From assembly GCA_965246835.1 (NCBI GenBank), contig CBDFFQ010000001.1:310001-374000 (forward strand): DNA of 64,000 nucleotides. Direction: 5' to 3'. Position 1 is the stretch's first letter, and each line of letters starts with the position of its first letter. Positions 1 to 8,687 of the stretch are shown piece by piece. The position numbers and the translations under genes are program-made. The DNA is from JANPPS01 sp965246835. Lineage in GTDB: Bacteria; Pseudomonadota; Alphaproteobacteria; Acetobacterales; Acetobacteraceae. Below the pieces are notes generated by a model that was given only the letters and a program-made list of their open reading frames with translations, had not been told where the DNA came from and searched no databases.

Positions 1-215
1 ACCCGCGCCGCCTCGGGCGAGGTGGCGCCGCTGTTCACGAGGTCCCAGACGGCACCGTTGGCATAGAGGGCATAGGCGCTGATCAGCCGTGTATCGAAGA
101 AATACAGACCCTTATCGGTCGGCCACGCCACCTGGCCGTCCGGTTCGGTGATCAGGACGGTGTAGCCCTGGTGGATCGCGACCTGGGCCGGGCCGACCTT
201 GATTTCTAACGGCAT
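1..215 (-). CDS. Glycogen debranching-type protein (amylo-alpha-1,6-glucosidase), N-terminal part only
   Basis: The window edge cuts this gene; 71 codons from its ATG are visible. The peptide has the pattern of the N-terminal domain of bacterial amylo-alpha-1,6-glucosidase/debranching-type proteins: a strand-rich start, then DKGLYFFDTRLISAYALYANG at residues 39-59, where the G-x-F-x-x-D-T-R-x-x-S core is the family signature. Such proteins process alpha-glucans or act on trehalose/glycogen-type polymers in the cytoplasm, but the catalytic domain lies outside the window. It is followed on the same strand by nothing visible; msrB ends 23 bp upstream of its ATG and may be co-transcribed with it. 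The family is read from a short stretch, so the substrate is unknown. Confidence 0.6.
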   Translation of the reverse strand, partial: MPLEIKVGPAQVAIHQGYTVLITEPDGQVAWPTDKGLYFFDTRLISAYALYANGAVWDLVNSGATSPEAAR

Positions 216-237
216 GCGCCGGGGATCTCGAGGGGCA

Positions 238-663
238 TCAGGCCGGCTGGAAGGTGAGCGAGACGCCGTTCATGCAATAGCGCTGGCCCGTGGGCTGCGG
301 TCCGTCCGGGAAAACGTGGCCGAGATGGCTGCCGCAATTGCTGCAATGGACCTCGGTCCGCAGCATGCCCCAGCCGCGATCTTCGGTGGTGCCGACCGCG
401 TCCGGTGTGACGGGCTGGAAGAAGCTGGGCCAGCCCGTGCCGCTCTCGAACTTGGCCGTGGTGTCGAACAGCGCCTGCTGACAGCCGGCGCAGACATAGG
501 TGCCGGGGCGCTTCTCGGCATTGAGCGGGCTGGTGCAGGCGCGCTCCGTGCCGTGGCCGCGCATGACCTTGTATTGCTCGGGCGACAGCAGGGCCTGCCA
601 CTCGGCCTCGGTATGCGTGACGGGGAAGGTTTCGGCCGGCTTGGCTTTGGCGAACAAGGACAT
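238..663 (-). CDS. msrB: Peptide-methionine (R)-S-oxide reductase MsrB
   Basis: A 141-residue protein that reduces methionine-R-sulfoxide in oxidised proteins, in the cytoplasm, using thioredoxin. Both zinc-binding CxxC pairs are present (C58/C61 and C107/C110), as is the GTGWPSF segment at residues 75-81. The catalytic cysteine is C130 in RYCMNGVSL. Length is normal for a single-domain MsrB without an MsrA fusion. The frame is open further upstream, but the ATG at 663 gives the usual N-terminus just before the domain. The gene reads in the same direction as the TRAP transporter genes upstream and the debranching-type gene downstream. Confidence 0.95.
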   Translation of the reverse strand: MSLFAKAKPAETFPVTHTEAEWQALLSPEQYKVMRGHGTERACTSPLNAEKRPGTYVCAGCQQALFDTTAKFESGTGWPSFFQPVTPDAVGTTEDRGWGMLRTEVHCSNCGSHLGHVFPDGPQPTGQRYCMNGVSLTFQPA

Positions 664-721
664 CAGGAACCTCGGTGATTTCGGTGGGCGGAATATGGGC
701 GGCGCGCCGCGCGTCTCAAGC

Positions 722-2617
722 TTAGAGGAAACCGGTCGAGAACCACGGCACCGCCGCGACCAGAACGAGCCCCACCAGCAGCGCCGCCAGATAAGGCCAG
801 ATCCGCCCCATCGCTGCATCCGGACTCACCCGGCCGATGGCGCAGGCGGCATAGTAACCCACCCCGAACGGCGGCGCGAACAGGCCGATGCCCATCGCCA
901 GCACCACGACCATGGCATAGTGCACGTCGTTGATGCCCAGCTGGCGCGCGATCGGGAACAGCAGCGGCCCGAACAGCACGATCGCCGGGATGCCCTCGAG
1001 GATGCTGCCCAGCACCACGAACACGATCAGGCTCAGCGCCATGAAGCCATGCGCGCCGCCCGGGACCCCCGTCATGCTGACCGCCAGTGCCCGGGAGAAG
1101 CCGGATTGCGTCAGCGCCCAGGCCATCCCGGTCGCGGTGCCGATGATGAACAGGATGGCGCCCGACAGGCACGCGGTGTCCACCAGCATGGGATACAGCC
1201 GCCGCCAGTCGAATTGCCGATACAGCACCAGCCCGGCCACGACGGAGTAGGCGATGCCGATCGTGCTGACCTCCGTCGCCGTCGCGACCCCCTGCACCAC
1301 CGCCGCCCGGATCAGCACCGGGAGCACCAGCGCCGGGGAGGCGATCAGCAACGCGCGCCCGACCTGCGCCCAGGTCGCGCGCACGGCGCCCGGTGCCTCG
1401 TTGCGCGACCGCCACCAGCTCACCGCCGCCAAGGCCAGCGCCAGCACCAGCGCCGGCACCAGCCCGCCCGTGAACAGCCCGGCGATGCTCACCCCCGCCA
1501 CGGACCCGATCGTGATCAGCACCAAGGACGGCGGGATCGTCTCGCTCATGGCGCCCGACGCCGCGAGCAACGACACCAGCTCGCCTTCCTCCGCGCCCCG
1601 CCGCTTCATCTCCGGAAACAGCACCGGCGCCACCGCCGCCATGTCCGCCGCCTTCGATCCCGAGATGCCGCTGACCAGATACATCGCGCCCAGCAACACG
1701 TAATTGAGCCCGCCCCGCACATGGCCCAGCAGGGTGGCGAGGAACGCCACCATCGCCCGCGCCATGCCCGTCATCTCGATCAGCAGGCCCAGGAACACGA
1801 ACAGCGGCACCGCCAGCAGGATCAGCGTGCTCATGCCCTCATCGAGGCGGGACACGATGACGGTGAGCGGCGTGCGCGTAGTGGTGGCAAGATAGGCCAG
1901 GGTCGCGACGCCGAAGCTGAACCCGATCGGCACCCCGGCCAGCACGCCGGCCAGCAGCAGCACGACGAAGAACAGCACCAAATTCCAGTTGCCGAACGCG
2001 GCCAGCCACGGCGCTCCCACCCACAGCAGCACCGTGACCGCGGCGAGCCCGGCGCTCACCAGCACCACGTCGCGCCGGCCCTGACCCGAAAGCTGAGCGA
2101 CGCAGGTGGCGAGCATCAGCGCGAAGCCCACCGGGATCGACCCGGCCCGCACCACGTTCGACCACCCCAGAGCCGGCGTTTCGATGAACCACTCGTCCTG
2201 CGCGTATTCCCAGGCATGCGGCAGCAGAAACAGCAGGAACAGCAAGGTGACGCCGATCGCGAAGGTTTCGAGCAGCGCGCGGCGCCGGGCCGGCATGCCG
2301 GCGACGATGGCGGTCAGCCGCATGTGCTGCCCGCGGTTCAGCGCGATCACGCTGCCGAGCATGGCCAGCCACAGGAATAGGATGCTGGCGAGCTCATCCG
2401 TCCACAGGATCGGGCGGTGCAGCACGAAGCGATACAGCACACCGGCCGACAGGATGACGATCTCCGCCAGCACCAGCAGCGCCGCCGCGGCCTCCACCGC
2501 ATGCGCCAGCCACCGGGCCGGCCAGGACGCGGTCCCGGCCGGGGCGAGGTTCAGGACAGCGAGCCCACCGCATCCTCCAGCACGCGCCAGGCCTCGTCGC
2601 CATACTTGCCGCGCCAT
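722..2617 (-). CDS. TRAP transporter permease, fused small (DctQ) and large (DctM) subunits
   Basis: A very hydrophobic protein of up to 631 residues. The first ~190 residues form a DctQ-like four-helix unit, with the ILWTDELASILFLWLA pattern of small TRAP permeases. The rest is a DctM-like large permease with about 12 membrane segments. TRAP systems import organic acids and related solutes with a sodium gradient and an external binding protein; the binding-protein gene lies immediately upstream. The start is uncertain. The ATG at 2617 overlaps dctP by 67 bp and its first ~20 residues look like an out-of-frame reading of dctP. A later non-ATG start (for example GTG at 2497, or CTG overlapping the dctP stop) is quite possible. 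Confidence 0.88.
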   Translation of the reverse strand: MARQVWRRGLARAGGCGGLAVLNLAPAGTASWPARWLAHAVEAAAALLVLAEIVILSAGVLYRFVLHRPILWTDELASILFLWLAMLGSVIALNRGQHMRLTAIVAGMPARRRALLETFAIGVTLLFLLFLLPHAWEYAQDEWFIETPALGWSNVVRAGSIPVGFALMLATCVAQLSGQGRRDVVLVSAGLAAVTVLLWVGAPWLAAFGNWNLVLFFVVLLLAGVLAGVPIGFSFGVATLAYLATTTRTPLTVIVSRLDEGMSTLILLAVPLFVFLGLLIEMTGMARAMVAFLATLLGHVRGGLNYVLLGAMYLVSGISGSKAADMAAVAPVLFPEMKRRGAEEGELVSLLAASGAMSETIPPSLVLITIGSVAGVSIAGLFTGGLVPALVLALALAAVSWWRSRNEAPGAVRATWAQVGRALLIASPALVLPVLIRAAVVQGVATATEVSTIGIAYSVVAGLVLYRQFDWRRLYPMLVDTACLSGAILFIIGTATGMAWALTQSGFSRALAVSMTGVPGGAHGFMALSLIVFVVLGSILEGIPAIVLFGPLLFPIARQLGINDVHYAMVVVLAMGIGLFAPPFGVGYYAACAIGRVSPDAAMGRIWPYLAALLVGLVLVAAVPWFSTGFL

Positions 2618-3555
2618 TCGGCATAGAAGCCGTTCTTCTTCAGCAAATCACGAAAGGACGCGGGCTCCGGATCGTTGAACGCGAGCCCGGCCGCCTCGAG
2701 CTTGCCGCGCACGTTGGCGTTCAGCGCCGCCACGTCTACCCGCTCCTGCTTGGCGGAGGCGTTCAGCTCTTCCGCCACGACGCCCTGCGCGTCGGCCGGC
2801 AGGCGGTCGAAGGCGCGCCGGTTCGCAAGGAGCCAGAACCCGTCCCACATATGGTTCGTCGTCGAGCAGAATTTCTGGACTTCGTACAGCTTCGCGACCT
2901 CGATCAGCGCCAGCGGGTTTTCCTGCCCATCCACGATCTTGGTCTGCAGGGCGGAATAGACCTCGGCGAAATTGATGCTGGCTGGCGATGCACCGAGGGC
3001 GGTGAACATGCTGGTCCAGAGCGGGCTCACGGGCACCCGCATCTTGAGGCCGCGGAAATCGTCGGCGGTGCGGATCGCCTTCACGCTCGTGGTCGTCTGG
3101 CGGAAGCCGTTATCCCACATGTTATCCATCGCCAGCAGCCCGCGCTTGCCGATCTCCGCCCGCACGAATGCGCCGAGCTTGCCGTCCATCGCGGCCCAGA
3201 CCTGGTCGTAGCTTTTGAACGCGAAGCCCACGCCGTTGATGCTGGCCGGTGGCACGAGCGTCGACAGGATCAAACCGGATAGCGAGAAGAACTCGATGGC
3301 GCCGGAGCGGAGCTGGCTCAGCATGTCCGTGTCGGAGCCCAGCTGGCTGTTGGGAAACACCCGGAACTCGACCCGGCCATCCGTGCGCTTCAGGATACGC
3401 TCCGCCGCCTCGGTCATGCGGACAGTGAGCGGGTGTGTGGCGGGCGTGTTGTTGGCGAGTTTGTAGGTGAACTCGGCGGCGCCTGCCGGGCGGGTCCGGA
3501 TCGCGAACAGCGGCAGGGCGGCGGCGCCCAGCACCAGGCGGCGGCTAATGGTCAT
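2551..3555 (-). CDS. dctP: TRAP transporter substrate-binding protein DctP
   Basis: A 334-residue periplasmic solute-binding protein. The N-terminus MTISRRLVLGAAALPLFAI has a twin-arginine-like RR and a hydrophobic stretch ending near AGAA, so it is exported, possibly by Tat. The mature part shows DctP family features: KLANNTPATHPLTVRM near the start, an RVFPNSQLGSD segment, and the KMRVPVSPLW and FAEVYSALQTKIVDGQENPL segments around the ligand-binding arginine and the hinge. The ATG at 3555 is preceded by a strong GGAGG; an upstream in-frame ATG lacks a signal peptide. With the fused permease downstream it makes a complete tripartite transporter. The ligand cannot be told from sequence. Confidence 0.92.
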   Translation of the reverse strand: MTISRRLVLGAAALPLFAIRTRPAGAAEFTYKLANNTPATHPLTVRMTEAAERILKRTDGRVEFRVFPNSQLGSDTDMLSQLRSGAIEFFSLSGLILSTLVPPASINGVGFAFKSYDQVWAAMDGKLGAFVRAEIGKRGLLAMDNMWDNGFRQTTTSVKAIRTADDFRGLKMRVPVSPLWTSMFTALGASPASINFAEVYSALQTKIVDGQENPLALIEVAKLYEVQKFCSTTNHMWDGFWLLANRRAFDRLPADAQGVVAEELNASAKQERVDVAALNANVRGKLEAAGLAFNDPEPASFRDLLKKNGFYAEWRGKYGDEAWRVLEDAVGSLS

Positions 3556-3671
3556 GATGTTTCCTCCGGCTTTTCGTTGCCGTTGCAGGTATCGCAGATG
3601 CCCCATGCTGGGAAGGCCCGCTTGCAAAGCCGGCAGCGCCGCCCGATTTTGCGGCAAGCGAGGAGATCACC

Positions 3672-4841
3672 ATGACCGCATGCATCGTCGGCTGGGCGCA
3701 CACGCCGTTCGGCAAGCTGGAAGAGCCCGATGTCGAGGCGCTGATCGAGCGCGTGGCCGGTACGGCGATCGAGGATGCCGGGATCACGGCGGCCGAGGTG
3801 GATGGCGTGTTCGTCGGCCTGTTCAACAACGGCTTCTCGCGCCAGGATTTTCCCAGCTCGCTGGCGATGCAGGGGGTGGAAGACCTGCGGTTCAAGCCGG
3901 CGACCCGGTATGAGAATGCCTGCGCCTCCGGCTCCGCCGCGATCCATGGCGCGCGGGACTTCCTGGCGGCGGGGCGCGGCCGGTTCGCGTTGGTGATCGG
4001 CGCCGAGAAGATGACCGCGACACCGGGGCCGCAGGTCGGCGATAACCTGCTGGGCGCCAGTTACCGCCGGGAGGAAGGGGATATTCCGGCCGGGTTCGCC
4101 GGCGTGTTCGGCCGCATCGCGGAGCGGTATTTTCAGCGGTATGGCGATCAGTCCGACGCGCTGGCCGCCATCGCCGCCAAGAACCACCGGAACGGCGTGG
4201 ACAATCCGTGGGCGCAGATGCGCAAGGATCTCGGCTACGATTTCTGCCGGGCCGTCAGCGACCGCAACCCTTATGTGGCGCCGCCACTGAAGCGCACGGA
4301 TTGCTCGCTGGTCAGCGACGGCGCCGCGGCCTTGATCCTGACCGACGAGGACACGGCGCGCGGCATGGCCAAGGCGGTGCGGTTCCGCGCGGCCGTGCAC
4401 GTAAACGATTTCCTGCCGCTATCCCGGCGCGATCCCACCCAGTTCGACGGCGCCGCGCGAGCCTGGTCGCAGGCGTTCGAGGCCGCCGGCGTGACGCTGG
4501 ACGATCTGTCGTTTGCCGAGGTGCATGACTGCTTCACGATCGCCGAGCTGCTGGCGTATGAGGCGATGGGGCTGGCGGTGCCGGGTCAGGGCGCGCGCGT
4601 GGTGCTGGACGGCGTGGCCGGACCGGCGGGTCGGCTGCCGGTCAACCGCAGTGGTGGATTGAAGGCGAAGGGGCATCCCGTGGGCGCCACCGGCGTCTCC
4701 ATGCACGCGATCGCCGCGATGCAGCTGGTGGGTCAGGCCGGAGCCATGCAGTTGCCGCGCGCCGATCTGGCCGGGGTCTTCAACATGGGCGGCGCCGGGG
4801 TCGCGAACTACGTCAGCATCCTGGAGCCCTTGAGGTCATAG
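3672..4841 (+). CDS. Thiolase family protein (acetyl-CoA acetyltransferase-like, SCP-x type)
   Basis: A 389-residue thiolase-fold protein. The N-terminal half carries the nucleophilic cysteine C84 in ENACASGS. The C-terminal half has the HDCFTIAELLAYEAMG segment and the GGLKAKGHPVGATG motif, where the histidine of GHPVGATG is the thiolase base. Sequence style (no classic CxG near the C-terminus) resembles SCP-x/lipid-transfer-type thiolases rather than PhaA. These act in acyl-CoA thiolysis or condensation; the substrate is unknown. It is divergent from dctP (116 bp apart), and its last 6 bp overlap the end of flgL on the other strand. Confidence 0.88.
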   Translation: MTACIVGWAHTPFGKLEEPDVEALIERVAGTAIEDAGITAAEVDGVFVGLFNNGFSRQDFPSSLAMQGVEDLRFKPATRYENACASGSAAIHGARDFLAAGRGRFALVIGAEKMTATPGPQVGDNLLGASYRREEGDIPAGFAGVFGRIAERYFQRYGDQSDALAAIAAKNHRNGVDNPWAQMRKDLGYDFCRAVSDRNPYVAPPLKRTDCSLVSDGAAALILTDEDTARGMAKAVRFRAAVHVNDFLPLSRRDPTQFDGAARAWSQAFEAAGVTLDDLSFAEVHDCFTIAELLAYEAMGLAVPGQGARVVLDGVAGPAGRLPVNRSGGLKAKGHPVGATGVSMHAIAAMQLVGQAGAMQLPRADLAGVFNMGGAGVANYVSILEPLRS

Positions 4842-5804
4842 ATACTTGGACAGCGTCAGGTCCCGCAGCCCGGCGATGACCTGGTAGGAGGCCTGCAATT
4901 GCGTCTGCAGGCTTGCAACCCGGGTTAGGGTTCCGGCCAGGTCGACGTCCTCGGCGCCCGAGACCTGCGCCTGCAGCGACGTGACTGTCGTGGCCGACTG
5001 TTCCTTTCGGCTTTTCAAGTCCGCCTGCAGATTGCCGAGCGCCCCGGCTTCCAGCCCCACCGCGCTGAGCCCGCTCGACAGCTGAGCCCGTGCGGTCGCG
5101 GCGGTGGCGGCCAAGGTGGGGCCGTTGGTCGCGGTGGTGAGCGTCGCGAGCGCGGTCATGATGTCCCGGATATAGGAGCCGGTCGTCGGCGCTTGCGACA
5201 CGGCAAGCGTGTTCTTGTTGGCGATCAGGCCAACCTGCACACGCTCCCCCTCCCCCACCTCCACCGTCGGCGCCGTGGTGCCGAGCGTGGTGGAGAACGG
5301 CGCATTGGTGGCGGGCGTTGCCAGCAGCGCCGAGGTCAGCGCGGCAGCGTTCGTGGTGGGCACGGGCGGGTTGGACGTGTCCTGCCCGGCGAAGACATAC
5401 ACATCCCCCACCTTGCTGTTCAGCAATTGTGCGATCCGCTCCAACCCCTGGCCTGCCAAGCTCGCGACACTGGACGCAGCGGAGGGTGAAAGCCCATCAA
5501 GCGTGTTGATTTGCGCGAACAGGTTGGACGCGATGTCCTTGATTCCCTTCAACGCGGACTGAGTGACCTCGAGCCGCCCGGACGCACTGTCGATATTGGT
5601 CTGCCAGCCCTGCTGGTGCGCGATCTGCGGCCGCAGATCCAACGACACCCGGGCGCCTGCGCCGAGCCCGCCATAGGTTTCGGCAACCCTTCCGGTCGAG
5701 GCCTGTTGGTTCGCGTCCGTCAATTGCTGCCGCACCGAGCCGCTTCGGCTGAGAAGCTGCAAGATCTGGCTGTAGTCGGAGGGTGGCAGGCCCTGGACGG
5801 ACAT
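4836..5804 (-). CDS. flgL: Flagellar hook-filament junction protein FlgL
   Basis: A 322-residue flagellin-like protein. The N-terminal coiled region (QLLSRSGSVRQQLTDANQQASTGRV, residues 14-38) and the C-terminal region (VASLQTQLQASYQVIAGLRDLTLSKYL) have the heptad pattern of flagellin D0/D1 helices. The middle is low-complexity Ala/Thr. FlgL (HAP3) joins the hook to the filament outside the cell after export by the flagellar type III system. The ATG at 5804 lies 2 bp after the flgK stop, so the two are translated together. The final codons overlap the thiolase gene tail to tail. Confidence 0.88.
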   Translation of the reverse strand: MSVQGLPPSDYSQILQLLSRSGSVRQQLTDANQQASTGRVAETYGGLGAGARVSLDLRPQIAHQQGWQTNIDSASGRLEVTQSALKGIKDIASNLFAQINTLDGLSPSAASSVASLAGQGLERIAQLLNSKVGDVYVFAGQDTSNPPVPTTNAAALTSALLATPATNAPFSTTLGTTAPTVEVGEGERVQVGLIANKNTLAVSQAPTTGSYIRDIMTALATLTTATNGPTLAATAATARAQLSSGLSAVGLEAGALGNLQADLKSRKEQSATTVTSLQAQVSGAEDVDLAGTLTRVASLQTQLQASYQVIAGLRDLTLSKYL

Positions 5805-5806
5805 CG

Positions 5807-7168
5807 CTACCTCACCGCATTGAACAGGTCGGACCATAGTTGCTGCGTGGATGACAGCACCTTGGCATTGGCGGCATAGGCGTTCTGCAACCGCACGAGG
5901 TCGGTCAGCTCCGTATCGACGGAAACGCCGACGCCGCTGGACAATTTGGCCGTGAGCGAGCCCTTGACGCCCTTGTCCGTGGCCAGTTGCGTGGCGGCAT
6001 CGCTGGCCAGACTCGCATGGGTCGCGCCGATGTCACGGGCCTGCGACGACAGGCTGCCTGTGCCGGAGCCCAGGACGCTGCCCAGCACCGCCTCGATCAA
6101 TGTCGATGACCCGGCCTGGCCCGTCGGCACGTTTCCGTCGCGGGTGAGGGCCGGATTGGCTTTCACCGCCGGGTCGACCTTGATCGTGCTCGCGAACCCG
6201 GCCGAGATGCCAGGCGGCACCGATCCCACCGGCGTCGTGAACAGGTTCAGGCCGCTGGCGCTGAATTGCCGCGACAAATTGTTCGCGAACCGGTCCACCC
6301 CGAGTTGAAGCTGCGGCACGATCCGGTCCCGGATGTCCAGATGAGCGCCGAGCTGGCCACCCTTGATCTGGGAGGTGACATCCTGGCCGTCCAGCAACAG
6401 CGGGGGCGCTCCGGAACCGCTGGAATTGACGGCCGCCGGCGCGAGGGAGAACGGCCCCGTATCGGCCTGCAACGGCAGCAGCACGCCGCCCGCCACGCCC
6501 AGCACGTCCCCGTTCTTCTGCCGGAGGAATTTTGCCCCTGTCAGGTCGGCGACCGTCTGGATCGTCTGGTCCCGTTGGTCCTCGAGATCCGCCGTGCTCT
6601 GCCCGCGGGCGGCGGCCTGGGTGATCTTGATCGATAAATCCCCGATCTTGCGCAACCCCGAATTGGCGGCCGACACGTCGGCGATCGCGCCGTCATGCGT
6701 ATTTTGCCGCACCGTGCCCAAAGTGCGCGACACCTCGTTGATGCCACGCGCCAGTCCATCCGCCTGCTGCACGACCAGGCCCTGCTGCGTCTGATTCGAC
6801 GGGTCGGTCGACAGGGCGGAAAACCCGTCACGGAGCTTACCCACAAGGCTCGCCAAATCCTGCCCGCTTCCGGTGGCACCGGAGGCGGCGTCGATCTGGC
6901 TCAGCGCATCCGCCCGGACCTGCTGCCCCGAGGCCGAGGCCGAGGCCGCGAACACCTCCGCCTGCAGCTGATTGTCCGACGCCCGGGTGACGACACCGAT
7001 CCGCACGCCGATCCCGACACCGCCAGCCGTGGCGCTGCTGACATCAAGCCCCTCCCGCGCATAGCCCGGCGTATTGGCGTTCGCGACGTTCTGCGACACC
7101 ACCGCCAGCCGCCGGCCGACACTGTCCAGTCCAGTTCCTGCGAGGCTGAGAACGCTGTCGAGGTTCAC
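5807..7168 (-). CDS. flgK: Flagellar hook-associated protein FlgK
   Basis: A 453-residue protein, start codon GTG. The N-terminus MNLDSVLSLAGTGLDSVGRR followed by LAVVSQNVANANTPGYAREG is the flagellar rod/hook motif shared by FlgB/C/E/F/G/K. The C-terminus SVDTELTDLVRLQNAYAANAKVLSSTQQLWSDLFNAVR is the matching helix. The EDQRDQTIQTVADLTGAK segment near residue 197 is typical of FlgK. It caps the hook and forms the junction with FlgL. It is shorter than enterobacterial FlgK (~550), as is common in alphaproteobacteria. A hairpin over its ribosome-binding site and a CtrA-like box lie in the gap before flgE. Confidence 0.93.
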   Translation of the reverse strand: MNLDSVLSLAGTGLDSVGRRLAVVSQNVANANTPGYAREGLDVSSATAGGVGIGVRIGVVTRASDNQLQAEVFAASASASGQQVRADALSQIDAASGATGSGQDLASLVGKLRDGFSALSTDPSNQTQQGLVVQQADGLARGINEVSRTLGTVRQNTHDGAIADVSAANSGLRKIGDLSIKITQAAARGQSTADLEDQRDQTIQTVADLTGAKFLRQKNGDVLGVAGGVLLPLQADTGPFSLAPAAVNSSGSGAPPLLLDGQDVTSQIKGGQLGAHLDIRDRIVPQLQLGVDRFANNLSRQFSASGLNLFTTPVGSVPPGISAGFASTIKVDPAVKANPALTRDGNVPTGQAGSSTLIEAVLGSVLGSGTGSLSSQARDIGATHASLASDAATQLATDKGVKGSLTAKLSSGVGVSVDTELTDLVRLQNAYAANAKVLSSTQQLWSDLFNAVR

Positions 7169-7175
7169 GATGTCT

Positions 7176-7190
7176 ATCCTGGTTCAGGAT
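7176..7190 (-). promoter_or_regulatory. Small hairpin covering the flgK ribosome-binding site
   Basis: A perfect 6-3-6 inverted repeat (ATCCTG, three bases, CAGGAT) ends 8 bases before the GTG start of flgK. On the flgK strand the AGGA of the 3' arm is the only plausible Shine-Dalgarno, so folding would hide it. This may limit flgK translation; it could also be chance because the stem is short. Confidence 0.3.
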
Positions 7191-7222
7191 GAAGCGATTT
7201 CCGCACCCTAGGCATGAAAGGG

Positions 7223-7238
7223 TTAAGAAATCACTAAC
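7223..7238 (-). promoter_or_regulatory. CtrA-like box upstream of flgK
   Basis: The plus strand reads TTAA, seven bases, CTAAC, one mismatch from the CtrA consensus TTAA-N7-TTAA(C). It lies 55-70 bp upstream of the flgK GTG and overlaps the flgE stop codon. CtrA controls many flagellar promoters in alphaproteobacteria. Assignment is by motif only. Confidence 0.35.
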
Positions 7239-8547
7239 GCTTCATGTCGATCGTTTGCTGTAAGAGCTCCTCCGCGGTGGTGACGATCTTGGTGTTGGCC
7301 GAGTAGGCCCGCTGCGCCACGATCAGCTTCGTGAACTCCTGCGCGATGTCCACATTGCTCGCCTCGACCGCGCTCGTCACCAAGGTCCCGGCGCCGTTGC
7401 TCCCGGCCTGCAATGTCTGCGCAGCCCCGCTATCCTTCGTAGCGGTAAACGCCTGCCCATCCTGCCGCTGCAACGCGTCCGCATTGGCGAAGGTCGCGAG
7501 TGGCACGTTCGCCACGACGCGTGACTGCCCGTTGTCGAAATTCACCACCACATCCCCGTTCGGGCGCGTGGTCACACCGCTATAGCTGCCCGGTGCCACA
7601 CCGTTCTGCGTGAGCCCGCGCAGGCTGAAATCCGTGCCGGCATACTGTGTCAGCCCGTTCGCCTGCCCGAACTTGCCAAGGTTCAGCGTGATCGGCTGCG
7701 CGCCCGAGCCGAAATTGGCCGTCACCTGCAGCGTGGCCGCGGTATTGGGCGCAAAGGTGCTGCCGGTCGCGGTCCCGCCCGAGGCCGTGATGCTCCCGAC
7801 CGTGCCCTCCGGCGCGCCCGCATTGCCGGCCGCCCCGAACGCCACAGTCGCGGTCCCGAGCGGGGACGCGGCCCCGGCCTGCGAGATCGCGACCTGCCAG
7901 GTGTTGGGCGTGCCCGTGACCGGCGTCCAATTCAGCTGCAACGTGTGCGTCTGGCCCAACGCATCATACACGCTCAGTTGCGATGGGATCGCCGCGGCGC
8001 TGGACGGCGTGGCGGGCAAGTTCGCGGATAGCGTAACCTCGGTGGTGGCGACGGGGCTGTAGCCGGCCTGGCCCACCTGGATCGGCGCCACCTGCGTCCT
8101 GTCCAGCACGCCCAGGGCCTTCGTGGGATCCTGGACATATCCATTCAGGAAGTTACCGGCGCTGTTCACGACGTAGCCGTCCTTGTTCAAACCGAAATCG
8201 CCGGTCCGCGTGTATTCGACTTGGGGCTGGAACACCGGCACGCCCTTCGACTCACCGATCTGCCGGCTGACGGAGAAGAAGCCTTGCCCGGCGATCGCGA
8301 GATCGAGCGGCTTGTCCGTCTGCTTCACGGTCCCCTGCACCGTGTTCACGTAATCCGGCCGGGCCACGACGGCGCCGGATTGGTTGGTGGCGGCGGTGCT
8401 GGTGGTAAGATAGTCCTCGAAGCTGGTGTCGATCCGCTTGAAACCGACGGTCTGGCTGTTAGCGACGTTGTCGCCGATGTTGCTGAACGCGGCCGACTGG
8501 GCCGTCAGCCCCGAAATCGCAGTATTCATGGCGCCGAATAACGACAT
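7234..8547 (-). CDS. flgE: Flagellar hook protein FlgE
   Basis: A 437-residue hook subunit. The N-terminus SLFGAMNTAISGLTAQSAAF, followed by SNIGDNVANSQTVGFKR, is the flagellar rod/hook signature. Residues ~85-100 (DLAIAGQGFFSVS) and the YTRTGDFGLNKDGYVVN segment are FlgE hallmarks. The C-terminus QEFTKLIVAQRAYSANTKIVTTAEELLQQTIDMKR is the conserved FlgE/FlgG end. It is exported and polymerises into the hook. The ATG at 8547 has an AAGGAG nine bases upstream; in-frame codons beyond it are not conserved-looking. A sigma54-like promoter lies ~60 bp upstream, and flgK and flgL follow on the same strand. Confidence 0.95.
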   Translation of the reverse strand: MSLFGAMNTAISGLTAQSAAFSNIGDNVANSQTVGFKRIDTSFEDYLTTSTAATNQSGAVVARPDYVNTVQGTVKQTDKPLDLAIAGQGFFSVSRQIGESKGVPVFQPQVEYTRTGDFGLNKDGYVVNSAGNFLNGYVQDPTKALGVLDRTQVAPIQVGQAGYSPVATTEVTLSANLPATPSSAAAIPSQLSVYDALGQTHTLQLNWTPVTGTPNTWQVAISQAGAASPLGTATVAFGAAGNAGAPEGTVGSITASGGTATGSTFAPNTAATLQVTANFGSGAQPITLNLGKFGQANGLTQYAGTDFSLRGLTQNGVAPGSYSGVTTRPNGDVVVNFDNGQSRVVANVPLATFANADALQRQDGQAFTATKDSGAAQTLQAGSNGAGTLVTSAVEASNVDIAQEFTKLIVAQRAYSANTKIVTTAEELLQQTIDMKR

Positions 8548-8604
8548 TGCTTCGCTCCTTAAGTCATCGGCCCGCCCGGGGGCCGTCATGGGTCGAGCAA
8601 CGCA

Positions 8605-8620
8605 TGGCAGGAACCGTGCC
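8605..8620 (-). promoter_or_regulatory. Sigma54-like promoter of flgE (symmetric site)
   Basis: On the minus strand the site reads TGGCACGGTTCCTGCC: GG and GC separated by exactly 10 bases, with a full match to the -24 TGGCACG and a partial match to the -12 TTGC. Transcription would start near 8595, leaving a leader of about 48 bases before flgE. The plus strand of the same site also has GG-N10-GC (8606-8619), pointing toward fliK. The sigma54 activator FlbD is encoded 6 kb away. Confidence 0.55.
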
Positions 8621-8687
8621 AGGCCTGGCGCGCCCACAAACCGGGCGTTCGCCGCCACGCACCATCACCACCCCACCCGGAACGGCC

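Noticed and set aside
500..2380. Very long open frame on the plus strand opposite the TRAP permease
   Set aside because: His/Arg/Gln-rich, with no domain; it is the mirror frame of a GC-rich membrane-protein gene.
4836..4841. Overlap of thiolase and flgL ends as a possible frameshift
   Set aside because: Both proteins end normally; it is just a 6-bp convergent overlap.
7190..7222. Second sigma54-like site upstream of flgK (GG-N10-GC)
   Set aside because: The spacing fits, but the bases around both pairs (AGGGT and TCGC) are poor matches to the consensus.
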